From Mycolicibacterium sphagni (GTDB taxonomy: Bacteria > Actinomycetota > Actinomycetes > Mycobacteriales > Mycobacteriaceae), in assembly GCF_013337765.1 (NCBI RefSeq), contig NZ_VBSB01000015.1, positions 1 through 64,000 on the forward strand: a DNA stretch of 64,000 nucleotides. The letters run 5' to 3'. Below the pieces are notes generated by a model. It saw only the letters and a list, made by a program, of their open reading frames with translations. It was not told the DNA's origin and searched no databases. A program made the position numbers and the translations under genes. Of the stretch, positions 18,180-27,548 are shown piece by piece; position 1 is the stretch's first letter, and each line of letters begins with the position of its first letter.

Positions 18180-18620
18180 CCAAGCCCTTCTACGCAAGTA
18201 TCCAAGTGGCGCTCAGAACTCATGACATCCCGATCAGCTTCAAGGGTGCGGAAAATGCATGGCCCATGCGTATGTCTCTTGGGAGTACCAGGTTAAAAGC
18301 CTATAGCAAGGCCGCCAGCGGAAACACCTCTGTAGCCTGCGTCGGCCGTCGTTGCTTACTGCCATCGATCCCCGGCACCGTCAGCTTCGCGGGTCAGCAG
18401 CCGAGCAGAGCACGCAGCCCCCGGGGGCGACGACTAGACTGCGAGCCGGGGATCGGGGCCGGCACGCACACTCCCGGGGGACCAGACCGAATTGTGGTCT
18501 GGCAGCACACCGAGCGTGAGCGCAACGGGAGGGACTGACGATGTCGTACACAGTCGCATCAGTACAGATCAACTTCGACGCAGCACCCACGCGCGGCACC
18601 AAAAGTGCGGGTAGCTGAAT
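18180..18620. other. Divergent intergenic region, AGE/gmhB and GT9/hldE transcripts
   Basis: These 441 bases separate the minus-strand AGE-gmhB pair from the plus-strand GT9 gene. They should contain promoters in both directions. A GCCCCCGGGGGC palindrome lies near 18418-18429. I see no credible gene. Confidence 0.5.
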
Positions 18621-19796
18621 ATGACCGACTCCGAAGTCGTTCGAGCCCGTTTCCGGCGCCGCTACGAGAACCAGTCGCGCGTTTTCTCGCTGCTCGACCG
18701 CACCCTCGAATTTTTCTTCGGCAAGGCGCGAATTGCGCACTCGTCCAGTTTGCCGGCGCCGCGAAAGTTGTTAATTTGCAACCACGGGCAGGTCGGCGAC
18801 ATGGTGATCACTCTGTCTCTGCTGCCGGCGCTCAAGCGCGCGTTTCCGGACGTGGAGCTCGGCCTGTTGTGCGGTTCATGGAACAGGCAGCTGGTCGAAA
18901 AGGACCCGTTGCTTGATCACATCCATTACCTCGACCACTGGAATCAGGTGCGTAACTCGGCGTCGCGCGCACGGAACATCGCGACCTACTTACGCGCACT
19001 CATGCGGACTCTCCGTGAGCTGAAAGCCGTTCGTTACGACACGGCGATCGACAACCGGGTGTGGTTCCCCAACGGCATCCTCGAGCTGTGGCTCGCCAGG
19101 ATACCCATTCGAGTCGGGTACGACTTCGTCGGCTTCACACCGCTGCTGACACATGCCGTCAAATTCGAGTTCGATCAGTGGCGCCACGAGCGGGAGTATC
19201 AAGCGGCCCCGCTGGCTTGCCTGCCAATCGATCGGTCGATGCTCGACGAGGTTCCTGAGCGATGGATCGAATCCGACGGAAACGGATTCGAGATCGTTGC
19301 GCAGCACAGGCAGGGAGCACTGCCATCTCGCTATGTCGTCCTACATCCCGGCGCGAGCACCGAGGTCAAGAACTGGACAGAGGACGGTTGGGCCGAGATC
19401 GCTCGTAGAGCAATCTCGGCGGGAGCGCTCCCCGTCCTCACCGGCCTCGGCACCGAGCAGGACGCGCTAACCGCGAGAATCGTGGCGGAAGTCCCTGGTG
19501 CGCTCAGTCTGTCGAGCAAGGTCTCGTGGCAGCAGCTCGTCGCGCTGATCTCGGATGCTCACACCGTCTACTGCGTCGATACTTCCGTCGGCCACCTGGC
19601 CAGCGCGGTAGGGGTCCCCTGCGTGGTGATCTACGGAGGCATGGAGCTTTACGCACAGTGGAAGCCGGTCGGCAGTCGCGTCGCGATCGTTAGGCAGGAT
19701 CTACCGTGCAGCCCGTGTTTCCAGAAGACGGGGTGCGAACACATGTCGTGTCTGCGAAGCATCACAGCCGAGCAGGTGTGGCATGCGAATGGGTAG
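18621..19796 (+). CDS. GT9-family (heptosyltransferase-like) glycosyltransferase
   Basis: The 391-residue GT-B enzyme of family GT9 has the N-terminal motif CNHGQVGDMVITLSLLPAL (near residues 54-72), VLHPGAST-VKNW in the linker region and the donor-site motif CVDTSVGHLASAVGVP (about 316-331). The C-terminal cysteine cluster CSPC-x5-C-x4-C fits the family. GT9 enzymes transfer heptose from ADP-heptose in Gram-negative LPS. The adjacent hldE and nearby gmhB support the same donor here. It is the first gene of a plus-strand group with hldE, the FAD enzyme and the aldo/keto reductase. Confidence 0.9.
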   Translation: MTDSEVVRARFRRRYENQSRVFSLLDRTLEFFFGKARIAHSSSLPAPRKLLICNHGQVGDMVITLSLLPALKRAFPDVELGLLCGSWNRQLVEKDPLLDHIHYLDHWNQVRNSASRARNIATYLRALMRTLRELKAVRYDTAIDNRVWFPNGILELWLARIPIRVGYDFVGFTPLLTHAVKFEFDQWRHEREYQAAPLACLPIDRSMLDEVPERWIESDGNGFEIVAQHRQGALPSRYVVLHPGASTEVKNWTEDGWAEIARRAISAGALPVLTGLGTEQDALTARIVAEVPGALSLSSKVSWQQLVALISDAHTVYCVDTSVGHLASAVGVPCVVIYGGMELYAQWKPVGSRVAIVRQDLPCSPCFQKTGCEHMSCLRSITAEQVWHANG

Positions 19797-20180
19797 TGCG
19801 TCGCTGCGACTATGACAGCAGCTGCTAATGCGCATGGAATCCCTTGTAGCGCAATCATTTCCAGGGGATCCCAGAATTGAGCGGGAACGGGGCCAACGAG
19901 ACGGCGATGAAGCTCGACGACCGCTCACGGCAAAGGCGGAGCGTGCACAACGCCCGCGAGCAAGGCCCCATATACTCGCACCGGGCATCCAGCGTGCATT
20001 GGGGGATTAGGCTCGTGTTGCGAAACCAAGGCCGAAAGGCACCGTTTGTCACGTTCCGCACTTACCTACCGAGAACTGCGCAAAATCCGCGTCGAAGAAG
20101 TGAATTCGCAGCTCAGCGCATCAACGGACACATAATCGACGGGCCACAGCGCAACGGCCGCCCGATCGTGAATCTGCCTG
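19797..20180. other. Intergenic stretch between GT9 and hldE
   Basis: These 384 bases hold no supportable gene. A promoter for hldE is possible here but I cannot place it. Confidence 0.4.
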
Positions 20181-21620
20181 ATGATGCAAGTTAATTACAT
20201 CCCCGACTTCCAAGAAGCCCGGGTCCTTGTAGTCGGCGACCTGATGCTCGATCGCTATTGGCGCGGTGACACTTCCCGCATTTCCCCCGAAGCACCGGTA
20301 CCCGTGGTGCTGGTCAACGGCGTTGAGGAGCGCGCTGGCGGTGCCGGGAACGTCGCCCTCAACATCTGCGATCTTGGTGGGCGCGCCGCAGCGATAGGCC
20401 TGACGGGCGACGACGAGGCCGCCGACGCGCTCGCGAAGTGTTTGACCGCCGGAGGCGTTGAGTGCCATTTTGAGCGACTTACCGGCTATCCAACTGTCAC
20501 CAAACTGCGCGTATTGAGCCACAACCAACAGCTAATCCGCCTCGATTTCGAAAACGGCTTTCCCGGTCACGATCCGCAAGGGTTGGTTGCGCGCTTCCGT
20601 GACAACCTCGACGGCTGCAATGTCGCAATCCTGTCCGATTACGGCAAAGGCACCCTCGATTGCGCCCCCGAACTGATCAAGCTGGCGCGCGCGGCAGGCA
20701 CCGCGGTCGTTGTCGATCCCAAGGGCACAGATTTCTCTCGCTACCGCGGCGCTACGGTGATCACCCCGAACACCTCCGAATTCGAAGCCGTGGTGGGCAG
20801 GTGCGCCGATGTGGATGATCTGGTGCGGAAAGGCGAAGCACTACGACGCGAGCTGGAGCTGGAGGCTCTGCTCATCACTCGGAGTGAAAAGGGGATGACG
20901 CTGCTGCGCGCCGACCACCCGCCGCTCCATCTACCCACCAAAGCGCGTGAGGTCTACGACGTGACGGGAGCCGGCGACACGGTCGTGTCGGTGCTTGCCG
21001 CCGGTCTCGGCGCGAGAATGGACATGGCAGAAGCAACAGCTCTAGCCAACATTGCCGGCGGCATCGTCGTCGGCAAGGTCGGTACCGCGACGGTCTCGGT
21101 GCCCGAACTGATGCACGCACTCCGCGAGCATGAGCCCCCTGAGTTGGGAGTGGTCGGAGAGGAGCGTCTCGTCGAGCTGGTGCGGGAGGCCAAAGCCCGC
21201 GGCGAAACAGTGGTGATGACCAACGGCTGCTTCGACATACTGCACGTCGGTCACGTCACCTATCTGGAACAAGCCGCGAGACTGGGCGCGCGGCTCGTCG
21301 TCGCAGTAAACGATGACGCCTCGGTGTCGCGCCTCAAGGGTCCCGACCGCCCTGTCAACACAATGGCGCTTCGCATGCGAATGCTGGCCGCGCTCGGGTT
21401 CGTCGATTGGGTCGTACCGTTTTACGAAGATACGCCGGCCCGGCTGATATGCCGTGTGCAGCCTGACAAGCTGGTCAAGGGCGGCGACAACGATCCCGCC
21501 AATATTCCCGGTGGTGATTGTGTGCGCGAGGCAGGCGGTGAAGTGCTGGTGCTGGATTACGTCGAGGATCTGTCCACCTCTGCGATCATCCGCACCATTC
21601 GTGCCAGCGAGAAGACGTAA
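20181..21620 (+). CDS. hldE: Bifunctional heptose 7-phosphate kinase / heptose 1-phosphate adenylyltransferase
   Basis: The 479-residue protein is colinear with E. coli HldE (477 residues). The N-terminal PfkB/ribokinase domain (about 1-330) has LMLDRYWRGDTSRISPEAP, QQLIRLDFE, PKGTDF.RYRGAT and the catalytic VTGAGDT. The C-terminal nucleotidyltransferase domain (about 345-479) has TNGCFDILHVGHV, RLKGPDRPVN and KLVKGGD. It would phosphorylate heptose 7-phosphate at C1 and, after GmhB acts, transfer AMP to give ADP-D-glycero-beta-D-manno-heptose. Two ATGs in a row mark the start. A full-length HldE is a Gram-negative hallmark and unexpected in a mycobacterium, so it was probably acquired by transfer. 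Confidence 0.95.
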   Translation: MMQVNYIPDFQEARVLVVGDLMLDRYWRGDTSRISPEAPVPVVLVNGVEERAGGAGNVALNICDLGGRAAAIGLTGDDEAADALAKCLTAGGVECHFERLTGYPTVTKLRVLSHNQQLIRLDFENGFPGHDPQGLVARFRDNLDGCNVAILSDYGKGTLDCAPELIKLARAAGTAVVVDPKGTDFSRYRGATVITPNTSEFEAVVGRCADVDDLVRKGEALRRELELEALLITRSEKGMTLLRADHPPLHLPTKAREVYDVTGAGDTVVSVLAAGLGARMDMAEATALANIAGGIVVGKVGTATVSVPELMHALREHEPPELGVVGEERLVELVREAKARGETVVMTNGCFDILHVGHVTYLEQAARLGARLVVAVNDDASVSRLKGPDRPVNTMALRMRMLAALGFVDWVVPFYEDTPARLICRVQPDKLVKGGDNDPANIPGGDCVREAGGEVLVLDYVEDLSTSAIIRTIRASEKT

Positions 21621-21623
21621 CTG

Positions 21624-22835
21624 ATGAGTGATTCATCAGTTCAGGTCGACGTCGCCATCTTCGGCGGTGGTGTCGCGGGATTATGGTTGCTAGCACGATT
21701 ACGCAAACTCGGTTACCAAGCGGTGCTGTTCGAATCGCAGACGCTGGGTGCCGGGCAGACCCGCTACTCCCAGGGCATCGTTCACGGCGGCACCAAGTAC
21801 GCGCTCACCGGAAAGCTCACCGGCTCATCGGAGTCGATCGCCGAAATGCCCGCGATCTGGCGAGCTTCATTGGAAGCCAGAAGCGAGCCGGATCTTCGCA
21901 ACACCAAACTCCTCTCCAGTCACCAGTTCATGTGGTCGACCGGAAAGCTGACGTCGCGTATGACCGGCTTCTTTGCGAGCAAACTGATGGAGAGCCGCAC
22001 CGCCAGCGTGGAAGATGACGCGCGCCCTGAGGTCCTTCGCAACCATCATCTGAAGGGGCAGGTCTACCGTCTCGATGAGCCGGTTATCGACGTCGCATCG
22101 CTCATTCATTCACTGGCTGAACCGCATCGCGAGGCGATTTACAAGCTCCCTGAAGGCGGACGCTACCGCATCGAAAAGCGTGAGACTGGGTGGCAAGTCG
22201 AATTGCATGACGCGGCCCAACCTCTGGACTTCAGGGCACAAAAGCTCGTATTCGCCGCGGGCAGCGGGAATGCCACGCTACTCAAGATGATCGGGCGCGC
22301 ATCACCGGCCATGCAGGTGCGGCCTTTGCACATGGTCATGGTGCGCGGCAACCGAGAGTCCCCGCTGCCCGGAGAACTCTATGCCCACGGTTTAGGCACG
22401 AGTGCCAATCCACGCATCACCATCACCACCCACCACGACCGTGATGGCAACATCCTTTGGTACATGGGCGGAGAAATTGCGGAGAAAGGCGTGCTCCGCA
22501 GCACTGACGCACAGATCGCCGCAGCACGCCGGGAGCTCGACGAATTGTTCCCATGGCTTGATCTGGGTAGAGCGCAGTGGGGCGTGTTGCCTATCGATCG
22601 GGCAGAACCAAAGATGGCCAACGGCGGCCGTCCCGACAACTTTTCCTGCACCGATGAGAATGGCGTGATCACCGCCTGGCCAACGAAACTCGCGCTGGCA
22701 CCGCGTCTCGCAGACACCGTCATCGCAGCGATTCAGAAGGGCGGCGTGGTACCAGGTCCCCAGACTGCACTGCCACGAGCGCCGCACCCCGGATACGCCG
22801 TACTGCCGTGGTTGGAGGACCACCGGTGGAGTTGA
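21624..22835 (+). CDS. FAD-dependent oxidoreductase (DAO/GlpD-like)
   Basis: The 403-residue protein starts with a dinucleotide-binding fold (VAIFGGGVAGLWLLARLRKLGYQAVLFES, about 10-38) followed by GQTRYSQGIVHGG, which resembles glycerol-3-phosphate dehydrogenase and related DAO-family flavoenzymes. It lies three bases after hldE and its end overlaps the next gene, so it belongs to the hldE operon. The substrate is unknown; oxidation of a sugar or polyol intermediate is a guess from context. Confidence 0.8.
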   Translation: MSDSSVQVDVAIFGGGVAGLWLLARLRKLGYQAVLFESQTLGAGQTRYSQGIVHGGTKYALTGKLTGSSESIAEMPAIWRASLEARSEPDLRNTKLLSSHQFMWSTGKLTSRMTGFFASKLMESRTASVEDDARPEVLRNHHLKGQVYRLDEPVIDVASLIHSLAEPHREAIYKLPEGGRYRIEKRETGWQVELHDAAQPLDFRAQKLVFAAGSGNATLLKMIGRASPAMQVRPLHMVMVRGNRESPLPGELYAHGLGTSANPRITITTHHDRDGNILWYMGGEIAEKGVLRSTDAQIAAARRELDELFPWLDLGRAQWGVLPIDRAEPKMANGGRPDNFSCTDENGVITAWPTKLALAPRLADTVIAAIQKGGVVPGPQTALPRAPHPGYAVLPWLEDHRWS

Positions 22836-23599
22836 GGCCGTTGGGAGGCACCGGTATCGGCGTCAGTCCGTTGGGACTTGGCACCGTCAAGATCGGACGC
22901 AACCAGCAGGTGAAATACCCATCAGCTTTCACCATTCCCAACGACGGTGCAGTACGTGAGCTGTTCGATCTCGCCTGGGAACTGGGCGTCAACGTCGTCG
23001 ACACCGCACCCGCGTACGGCAACAGCGAAGAGCGGCTCGGAAAACTACTCCCCCACAAGAATGACTGGATTGTCGTAAGCAAGACGGGCGAGATCTTCGA
23101 GAATGGGGCATCCCGTTTCGACTTCTCCGCAGAATTCACTCGCAAAAGCGTAGAGCGAAGTCTGCGGCTGCTCGGCCGCGATTACATCGATATCATGCTG
23201 GTTCATTCCGATGGCAATGATATGAACATAATCCGCGAAAGTGCAGTATGCGATACTTTGCAACAACTCAAGCAGGAGGGGCTAATTCGCGCCGTCGGCA
23301 TGTCCACGAAAACTGTCGAAAGCGGCCTCTGGTGCGTGGAAAACATGGACGTCGTCATGGTGACCTACAACGTTGACCACACCGACGAACTCCCAGTACT
23401 GCAGCGTGCTGCTGAACTCAAGAAAGGCGTGTTGATCAAAAAGGGATTGCAGAGTGGCCATGCCCAGAGCATTAGCGACTCGCTGCATTTCGTTTTTACG
23501 CAGCCCGCCGCACACAGTGTCATCGTCGGCACCATTGATTCTGCGCATCTGCGCGCTAACGTTGCGGTCACCGAGCGCGTACTAGCGAGCTGTTCATGA
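22826..23599 (+). CDS. Aldo/keto reductase
   Basis: The 257-residue TIM-barrel oxidoreductase has the catalytic tetrad in order: Asp in VVDTAPAYG, Tyr in the same segment, Lys in IVVSKTGE and His in LVHSDG. The GTG at 22826, seven bases after GGAGG, is the best start. It overlaps the end of the FAD-enzyme gene by ten bases. With that gene it may carry out a paired oxidation and reduction on a sugar, such as epimerisation through a keto intermediate; this is inference. Confidence 0.85.
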   Translation: MELRPLGGTGIGVSPLGLGTVKIGRNQQVKYPSAFTIPNDGAVRELFDLAWELGVNVVDTAPAYGNSEERLGKLLPHKNDWIVVSKTGEIFENGASRFDFSAEFTRKSVERSLRLLGRDYIDIMLVHSDGNDMNIIRESAVCDTLQQLKQEGLIRAVGMSTKTVESGLWCVENMDVVMVTYNVDHTDELPVLQRAAELKKGVLIKKGLQSGHAQSISDSLHFVFTQPAAHSVIVGTIDSAHLRANVAVTERVLASCS

Positions 23600-24183
23600 A
23601 CGCTTCTCCATGCACGCTGGTGGCGCGTCGACCCGGTTGGCGGCACAGTCCCTAGATCAGGCCGACATCGAAGGCGCCTTGGTCAAGTCATCACCAATCT
23701 GTCGCTGCAATCGTGGTGCTAGCCAACGCGATCATCGACGACGAGACCAAGTTTCCTCGCTGCATTCTCCACCCGCGTCAATTGACAGCTGAGACTGACC
23801 GCCAGCGAGCATCCCTCAGTTTGAGCATCGCCCAGAGTCTGAAGTCTTGTAGTTGTATGAACTCCGCCCGAGGCCGTAGGTGAAACCCGAACTGATTCAA
23901 TGACTTTCGACAGAGCCGGAATGCACGGCCAAACATTCCGGAGTCGGATTGCACCGAGGCGACGAGTTGGATGCGGCGGTTAGCACACGCTGGCAGAGCT
24001 CCGCCCGTACAGCAGAATCGGCGCCGCGATCGCTTTGCGTGGAGCGTTGAACGCCGGCTGCACGACGCGGCCGAAGTCGCCCTACACTTCGGCACGGTGC
24101 GGGTCGCGACCACCGCAGAGGCGACTCTTCTTGCTGTCACGGCAAGCGCGCCGTAGAGTAAAACGCAAAGCCGCAGAGCAGAA
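23600..24183. other. Non-coding or decayed stretch
   Basis: I find no reliable gene in these 584 bases. Frames on the minus strand near 23778-24140 and the plus strand near 23971-24156 lack starts with ribosome-binding sites and show no motif. The stretch may be remains of a rearrangement, since the next gene has different codon use. Confidence 0.4.
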
Positions 24184-25077
24184 ATGATTTATCAAGGCTG
24201 GGGGAACAGGCTCTTGAATATTACCGCCGCTATCAAGCGCGTCCTCCCGGCGCCCGCATTCAATGCCGTGAGGTCATCTCCCTATAAACTGAGGGACCTA
24301 ATCCAACCGCCTCCAGCCGGCGAAATAATCCCACCGCTAAGCCTGCAGACCGATGGCCCCAGAGGCTTCGATATCTTTCGCGCAAATGGCCGAGAGGCCT
24401 ACCAATATTACCTTTCGGAAGTGGGCGTGAAGCCCGGCTCCAGGATTTTGGACATCGGCTGCGGCGTCGGCCGCAAAACAATCCCACTACTGAACTACCT
24501 TGGCAGTGAAGGTCTGTACGTGGGCATGGATATCGACGCCAACGCCGTCAAGTGGTGCTCGCGGAATATTACAGCCGAGCATCCTAACTTCGTTTTCTTT
24601 ACGCTGGATATTTTCAATAAGTTCTACAACCCAGCCGGCAGGATCGAGCCCGCAAACCTTGTGCTGCCTTTTCCAGACGACAGCTTCGATTACGTGGCTC
24701 TCTGGTCGGTATTCACGCATATGTACCCCGGCGACGTGCAGCACTATCTCGACGAAGCGCGCCGCGTATTGAAGCCGTCCGGACGGATTGTCGCCTCTTA
24801 CTATCTGATCAATCCGCACGCGAAGACAGAAGTCGCAGCCGGTAGGGCGCTTTGGGACGTGAGGTTTTATCTCGATGCCCAAAAGTGCTGGACCAACAAT
24901 CCAAATATTCCCGAGGACCTCATAGGCTTGGAGGAGGATTGGCTTCGTGGAGCATACGAGCGCGCCGGCCTCAGGATTGCGGAGCCATTGCAGCTCGGGG
25001 GTTGGGCCGGCCGTATTGTTCCCGATCAATTCAGATCTCTGAATAGCCAGGACATCGTCATCGCCGATAAGATTTGA
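24184..25077 (+). CDS. SAM-dependent methyltransferase
   Basis: The 297-residue class I methyltransferase has motif I ILDIGCGVGRKTIPLL (near 89-104), an acidic residue in GMDIDANAV and the post-I segment VLPFPDDSFDYVALWSVFTHM. It ends with a long C-terminal part typical of sugar O-methyltransferase relatives. AT-ending codons (ATT, AAT, TTT, TAT) are far more common than in the neighbours, which suggests recent acquisition. In this locus it probably methylates a sugar of the repeat unit. Confidence 0.85.
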   Translation: MIYQGWGNRLLNITAAIKRVLPAPAFNAVRSSPYKLRDLIQPPPAGEIIPPLSLQTDGPRGFDIFRANGREAYQYYLSEVGVKPGSRILDIGCGVGRKTIPLLNYLGSEGLYVGMDIDANAVKWCSRNITAEHPNFVFFTLDIFNKFYNPAGRIEPANLVLPFPDDSFDYVALWSVFTHMYPGDVQHYLDEARRVLKPSGRIVASYYLINPHAKTEVAAGRALWDVRFYLDAQKCWTNNPNIPEDLIGLEEDWLRGAYERAGLRIAEPLQLGGWAGRIVPDQFRSLNSQDIVIADKI

Positions 25078-25144
25078 CCCTCGCATTGGCCTGACCGGCT
25101 CCAGCAATGCATTCAAAAGCCGACCGACTCCTGCGAGGTGCTGT

Positions 25145-25852
25145 GTGAGATCCGTTCTGGTGCTCGTCATTGGGCTATTGCCTGCCAGTTCGTGGAAGAA
25201 CCGACTACTCAACCTCCTCGGTCACAACATCGACCCCACGGCGTCGATCGCGCCCGTTTTGATCCTTGGCCGCACCCGCCTCATAGTGGGGCCGGCGGCG
25301 ACGATCGGTCCACTGAACGCCTTCCGAAATATCTCAACGACGCGGATTGGTGCAGCGTGCGAAATCGGACAGCTCAACTGGTTCACCGCTGCTCCGTTCA
25401 TCGTCGACGGCTCACCAAACCCCGACGCCGCAATATTCGAAATGGGCGAGGCAGCATCACTGACTAACCGGCACTACATCGACGCAGGTGGCGGGGTATT
25501 CCTCGGCGCATACTCCCTGGTGGCCGGGGTTCGCAGCACCTTCATGACGCACTGGGTGGACGTCGTCAGCAACACTATGAACACCAAGCCCATCCGAATT
25601 GGCGCTCGCAGCATGGTCGCCTCCAACTGCCAACTACTCCCAGGGGCGGTTGTTCCCGACCGGTCCATAGTCGCTATGGGCTCAACCGTGGTCACCGCCC
25701 TACGAGGAGAAGAGCAACTCTTCACAGGAACCCCGGCAAAACCCAAAAAGCCACTACCACCCTCACGCTTCTGGACCAGAACCAGCGGCCCCGTCCTCCC
25801 CTTCTGGCGCGTAACACCGTCCGAGCGCCAGATCGAACGGGAGGACAGCTGA
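25145..25852 (+). CDS. Hexapeptide-repeat (WbbJ-like) acyltransferase
   Basis: The 235-residue protein shows irregular left-handed beta-helix hexapeptides (PTASIAPVLILGRTRLIVGPAATIG; IRIGARSMVASNCQLLPGAVVPDRSIVAMGS). This is typical of the maltose/galactoside O-acetyltransferase (WbbJ) group. The start is GTG with GAGGTG just upstream. The tail is Pro-rich (PAKPKKPLPPSRFW). It probably acetylates a sugar of the polymer. A decayed copy of its 3' end lies at 31.8-31.9 kb. Confidence 0.83.
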   Translation: MRSVLVLVIGLLPASSWKNRLLNLLGHNIDPTASIAPVLILGRTRLIVGPAATIGPLNAFRNISTTRIGAACEIGQLNWFTAAPFIVDGSPNPDAAIFEMGEAASLTNRHYIDAGGGVFLGAYSLVAGVRSTFMTHWVDVVSNTMNTKPIRIGARSMVASNCQLLPGAVVPDRSIVAMGSTVVTALRGEEQLFTGTPAKPKKPLPPSRFWTRTSGPVLPFWRVTPSERQIEREDS

Positions 25853-26082
25853 TGGGGGTGGTCGCCGGGCCGCGACGCCGTACCTGGTGTGATGCGTCTT
25901 AAGAATCCTCTACCCGCGCGGGCAGACACCGGGGAGCTGCTGTTGGCGACCGAAGCATCAATGGGGGTGCTGGTCATCTGTAAGTCAGATCGCGTCGCCC
26001 TCGCACAGGCCGCTAGTGCGAGCGGTCGCGCGGTCGTTGCGGCGGGCAGTGCATCGATCCCGATGTTGATCGCCCAGCCTCT

Positions 26083-27264
26083 GTGAGGCTGCAGGTTAAG
26101 CGCATCGGACGCGTGCTCGCCCCGAACATCGGGATCGCGCTGCTGCGGGGTTCGCAATTGTTGATCCTCGCATTGCTTGCGCGATCCGAGCCCGAGATCC
26201 GGAACGCCTTGCTGACCGGATTCGGGTTGATCGCCGCTTTCTCGATGCTGTTCGGGGAAGGCGCCGGGCTCTACATACTAGGGGTCGAACGCGGCCGTCT
26301 GACCCGCAAAGTGCTGGCCCGGTCGTTGGCCGTTCAGGTCGTCACGACCAGCGTAGGAATGACCGCTGGCGTGGCGTTAGCGCTCGCAGTATCTGGCGAG
26401 GCGAGGTTGAAGGTCGTCGTGGCACTCGCCGCATTGGCCGTGACCACTGCCATCGAGGGCCTGACGCGCGCAGCGAAGGCTCCGCTGCTGGTCCTCGGCC
26501 GTGACGGCATTTATGGGCTGATCGACCTGGTCCTCGGTACCGCAAAAGTGATTTTGCTTGCCATAGGCCTGATCCAAGGCTCCCTGCTGGTCCTCCTGAT
26601 ACTTCCGCTGCCCGGCCTGGCGGGATTGGTGGTGACTACCCGGTGGGTTGCCCGGAGGTTGCCAGGAGGACAGCCGGCTCCCGCCGGGTTGACACGCGAG
26701 ATCCTCACGATTGGGCTGGCAGGAGCGCTCAGTGCAGGGTATTCGCAAGCTCCAGTGCTGGTCGGCAGCGTCCTGCTGCCGTTGCACTCAGCTGCGCTAC
26801 TGGCCGCATCGACCCGCATTGTGCAGGCCATGGAGTTCATCCCAGGTACGTTCTCGCTGCAGGTGATGCCTCGACTGCGGACCTGGCGCCATTCCTGGCA
26901 ACGGGCCTACGGAGCGTTCCTTTTGTTGGGTGCCGCCATGGCGCTGGGGGCCTACCTCTTCCGTCCCCTCCTTGAGGCATTCGCGCACGTAGAGCTAAAC
27001 CTGGTTCCGGTATTCGGCCTGCTACTTCTCACTTTTGTGATCAAGTCCGGCAATCTGTTCCTCACGGCACGGCTGTTGGTCTTATGGTCCCCGCGCGTGC
27101 GGATGGTGGTATGCGCGGTGATCGACGTGGTCGCATTGGGGCTGACTGTCGCTGGCTCCGCCGTAGCAGGGTTGCCGGGGGTCGCAGGAGCCGCCGTGGC
27201 CATCGAGGCGGCCTTCGCGGGTCTTGCCCTGCTCGCAATGCAGCTGATCCAGCCGCGCGGTTGA
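26083..27264 (+). CDS. Wzx-like polysaccharide flippase
   Basis: The 393-residue protein consists almost entirely of hydrophobic helices (about ten to twelve). It has a charged N-terminus and short loops, as in the MOP/PST export family. It lies between the acyltransferase and polymerase genes. It would move the lipid-linked repeat unit across the plasma membrane. It is shorter than many Wzx proteins (about 420-480), and family assignment rests on topology and context. Confidence 0.75.
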   Translation: MRLQVKRIGRVLAPNIGIALLRGSQLLILALLARSEPEIRNALLTGFGLIAAFSMLFGEGAGLYILGVERGRLTRKVLARSLAVQVVTTSVGMTAGVALALAVSGEARLKVVVALAALAVTTAIEGLTRAAKAPLLVLGRDGIYGLIDLVLGTAKVILLAIGLIQGSLLVLLILPLPGLAGLVVTTRWVARRLPGGQPAPAGLTREILTIGLAGALSAGYSQAPVLVGSVLLPLHSAALLAASTRIVQAMEFIPGTFSLQVMPRLRTWRHSWQRAYGAFLLLGAAMALGAYLFRPLLEAFAHVELNLVPVFGLLLLTFVIKSGNLFLTARLLVLWSPRVRMVVCAVIDVVALGLTVAGSAVAGLPGVAGAAVAIEAAFAGLALLAMQLIQPRG

Positions 27265-27548
27265 GCACTGGAACCAGCCCGCTCACTGACCACACCGGTC
27301 AAAGGCAAGTTTGAGGGGCGACCAGACCAAATTCCGGTTGCAGGGGAGCCGAGGTGACCTCGCCCTTGCTAGATTGAACTTGATGTGAACGACCTGAGCG
27401 TAGGTCGGAGAGTTGTACGTCACCGATAACTGTGCTGAGGTCGTATTAGCGCGTGAGTGAGCTTTGGCGGGGGCCGGATGGAAGCGTATGGGGGCTGCAG
27501 AGATTTTGTGTCGCCGGAGCCTGACCTGCGACTGGCGGGATCTTTCTA

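Noticed and set aside
23778..24140. Minus-strand 120-codon frame between the aldo/keto reductase and methyltransferase genes
   Set aside because: Cys/Arg/Ser-rich, no ribosome-binding site, no family resemblance; could be debris but not supportable as a gene.
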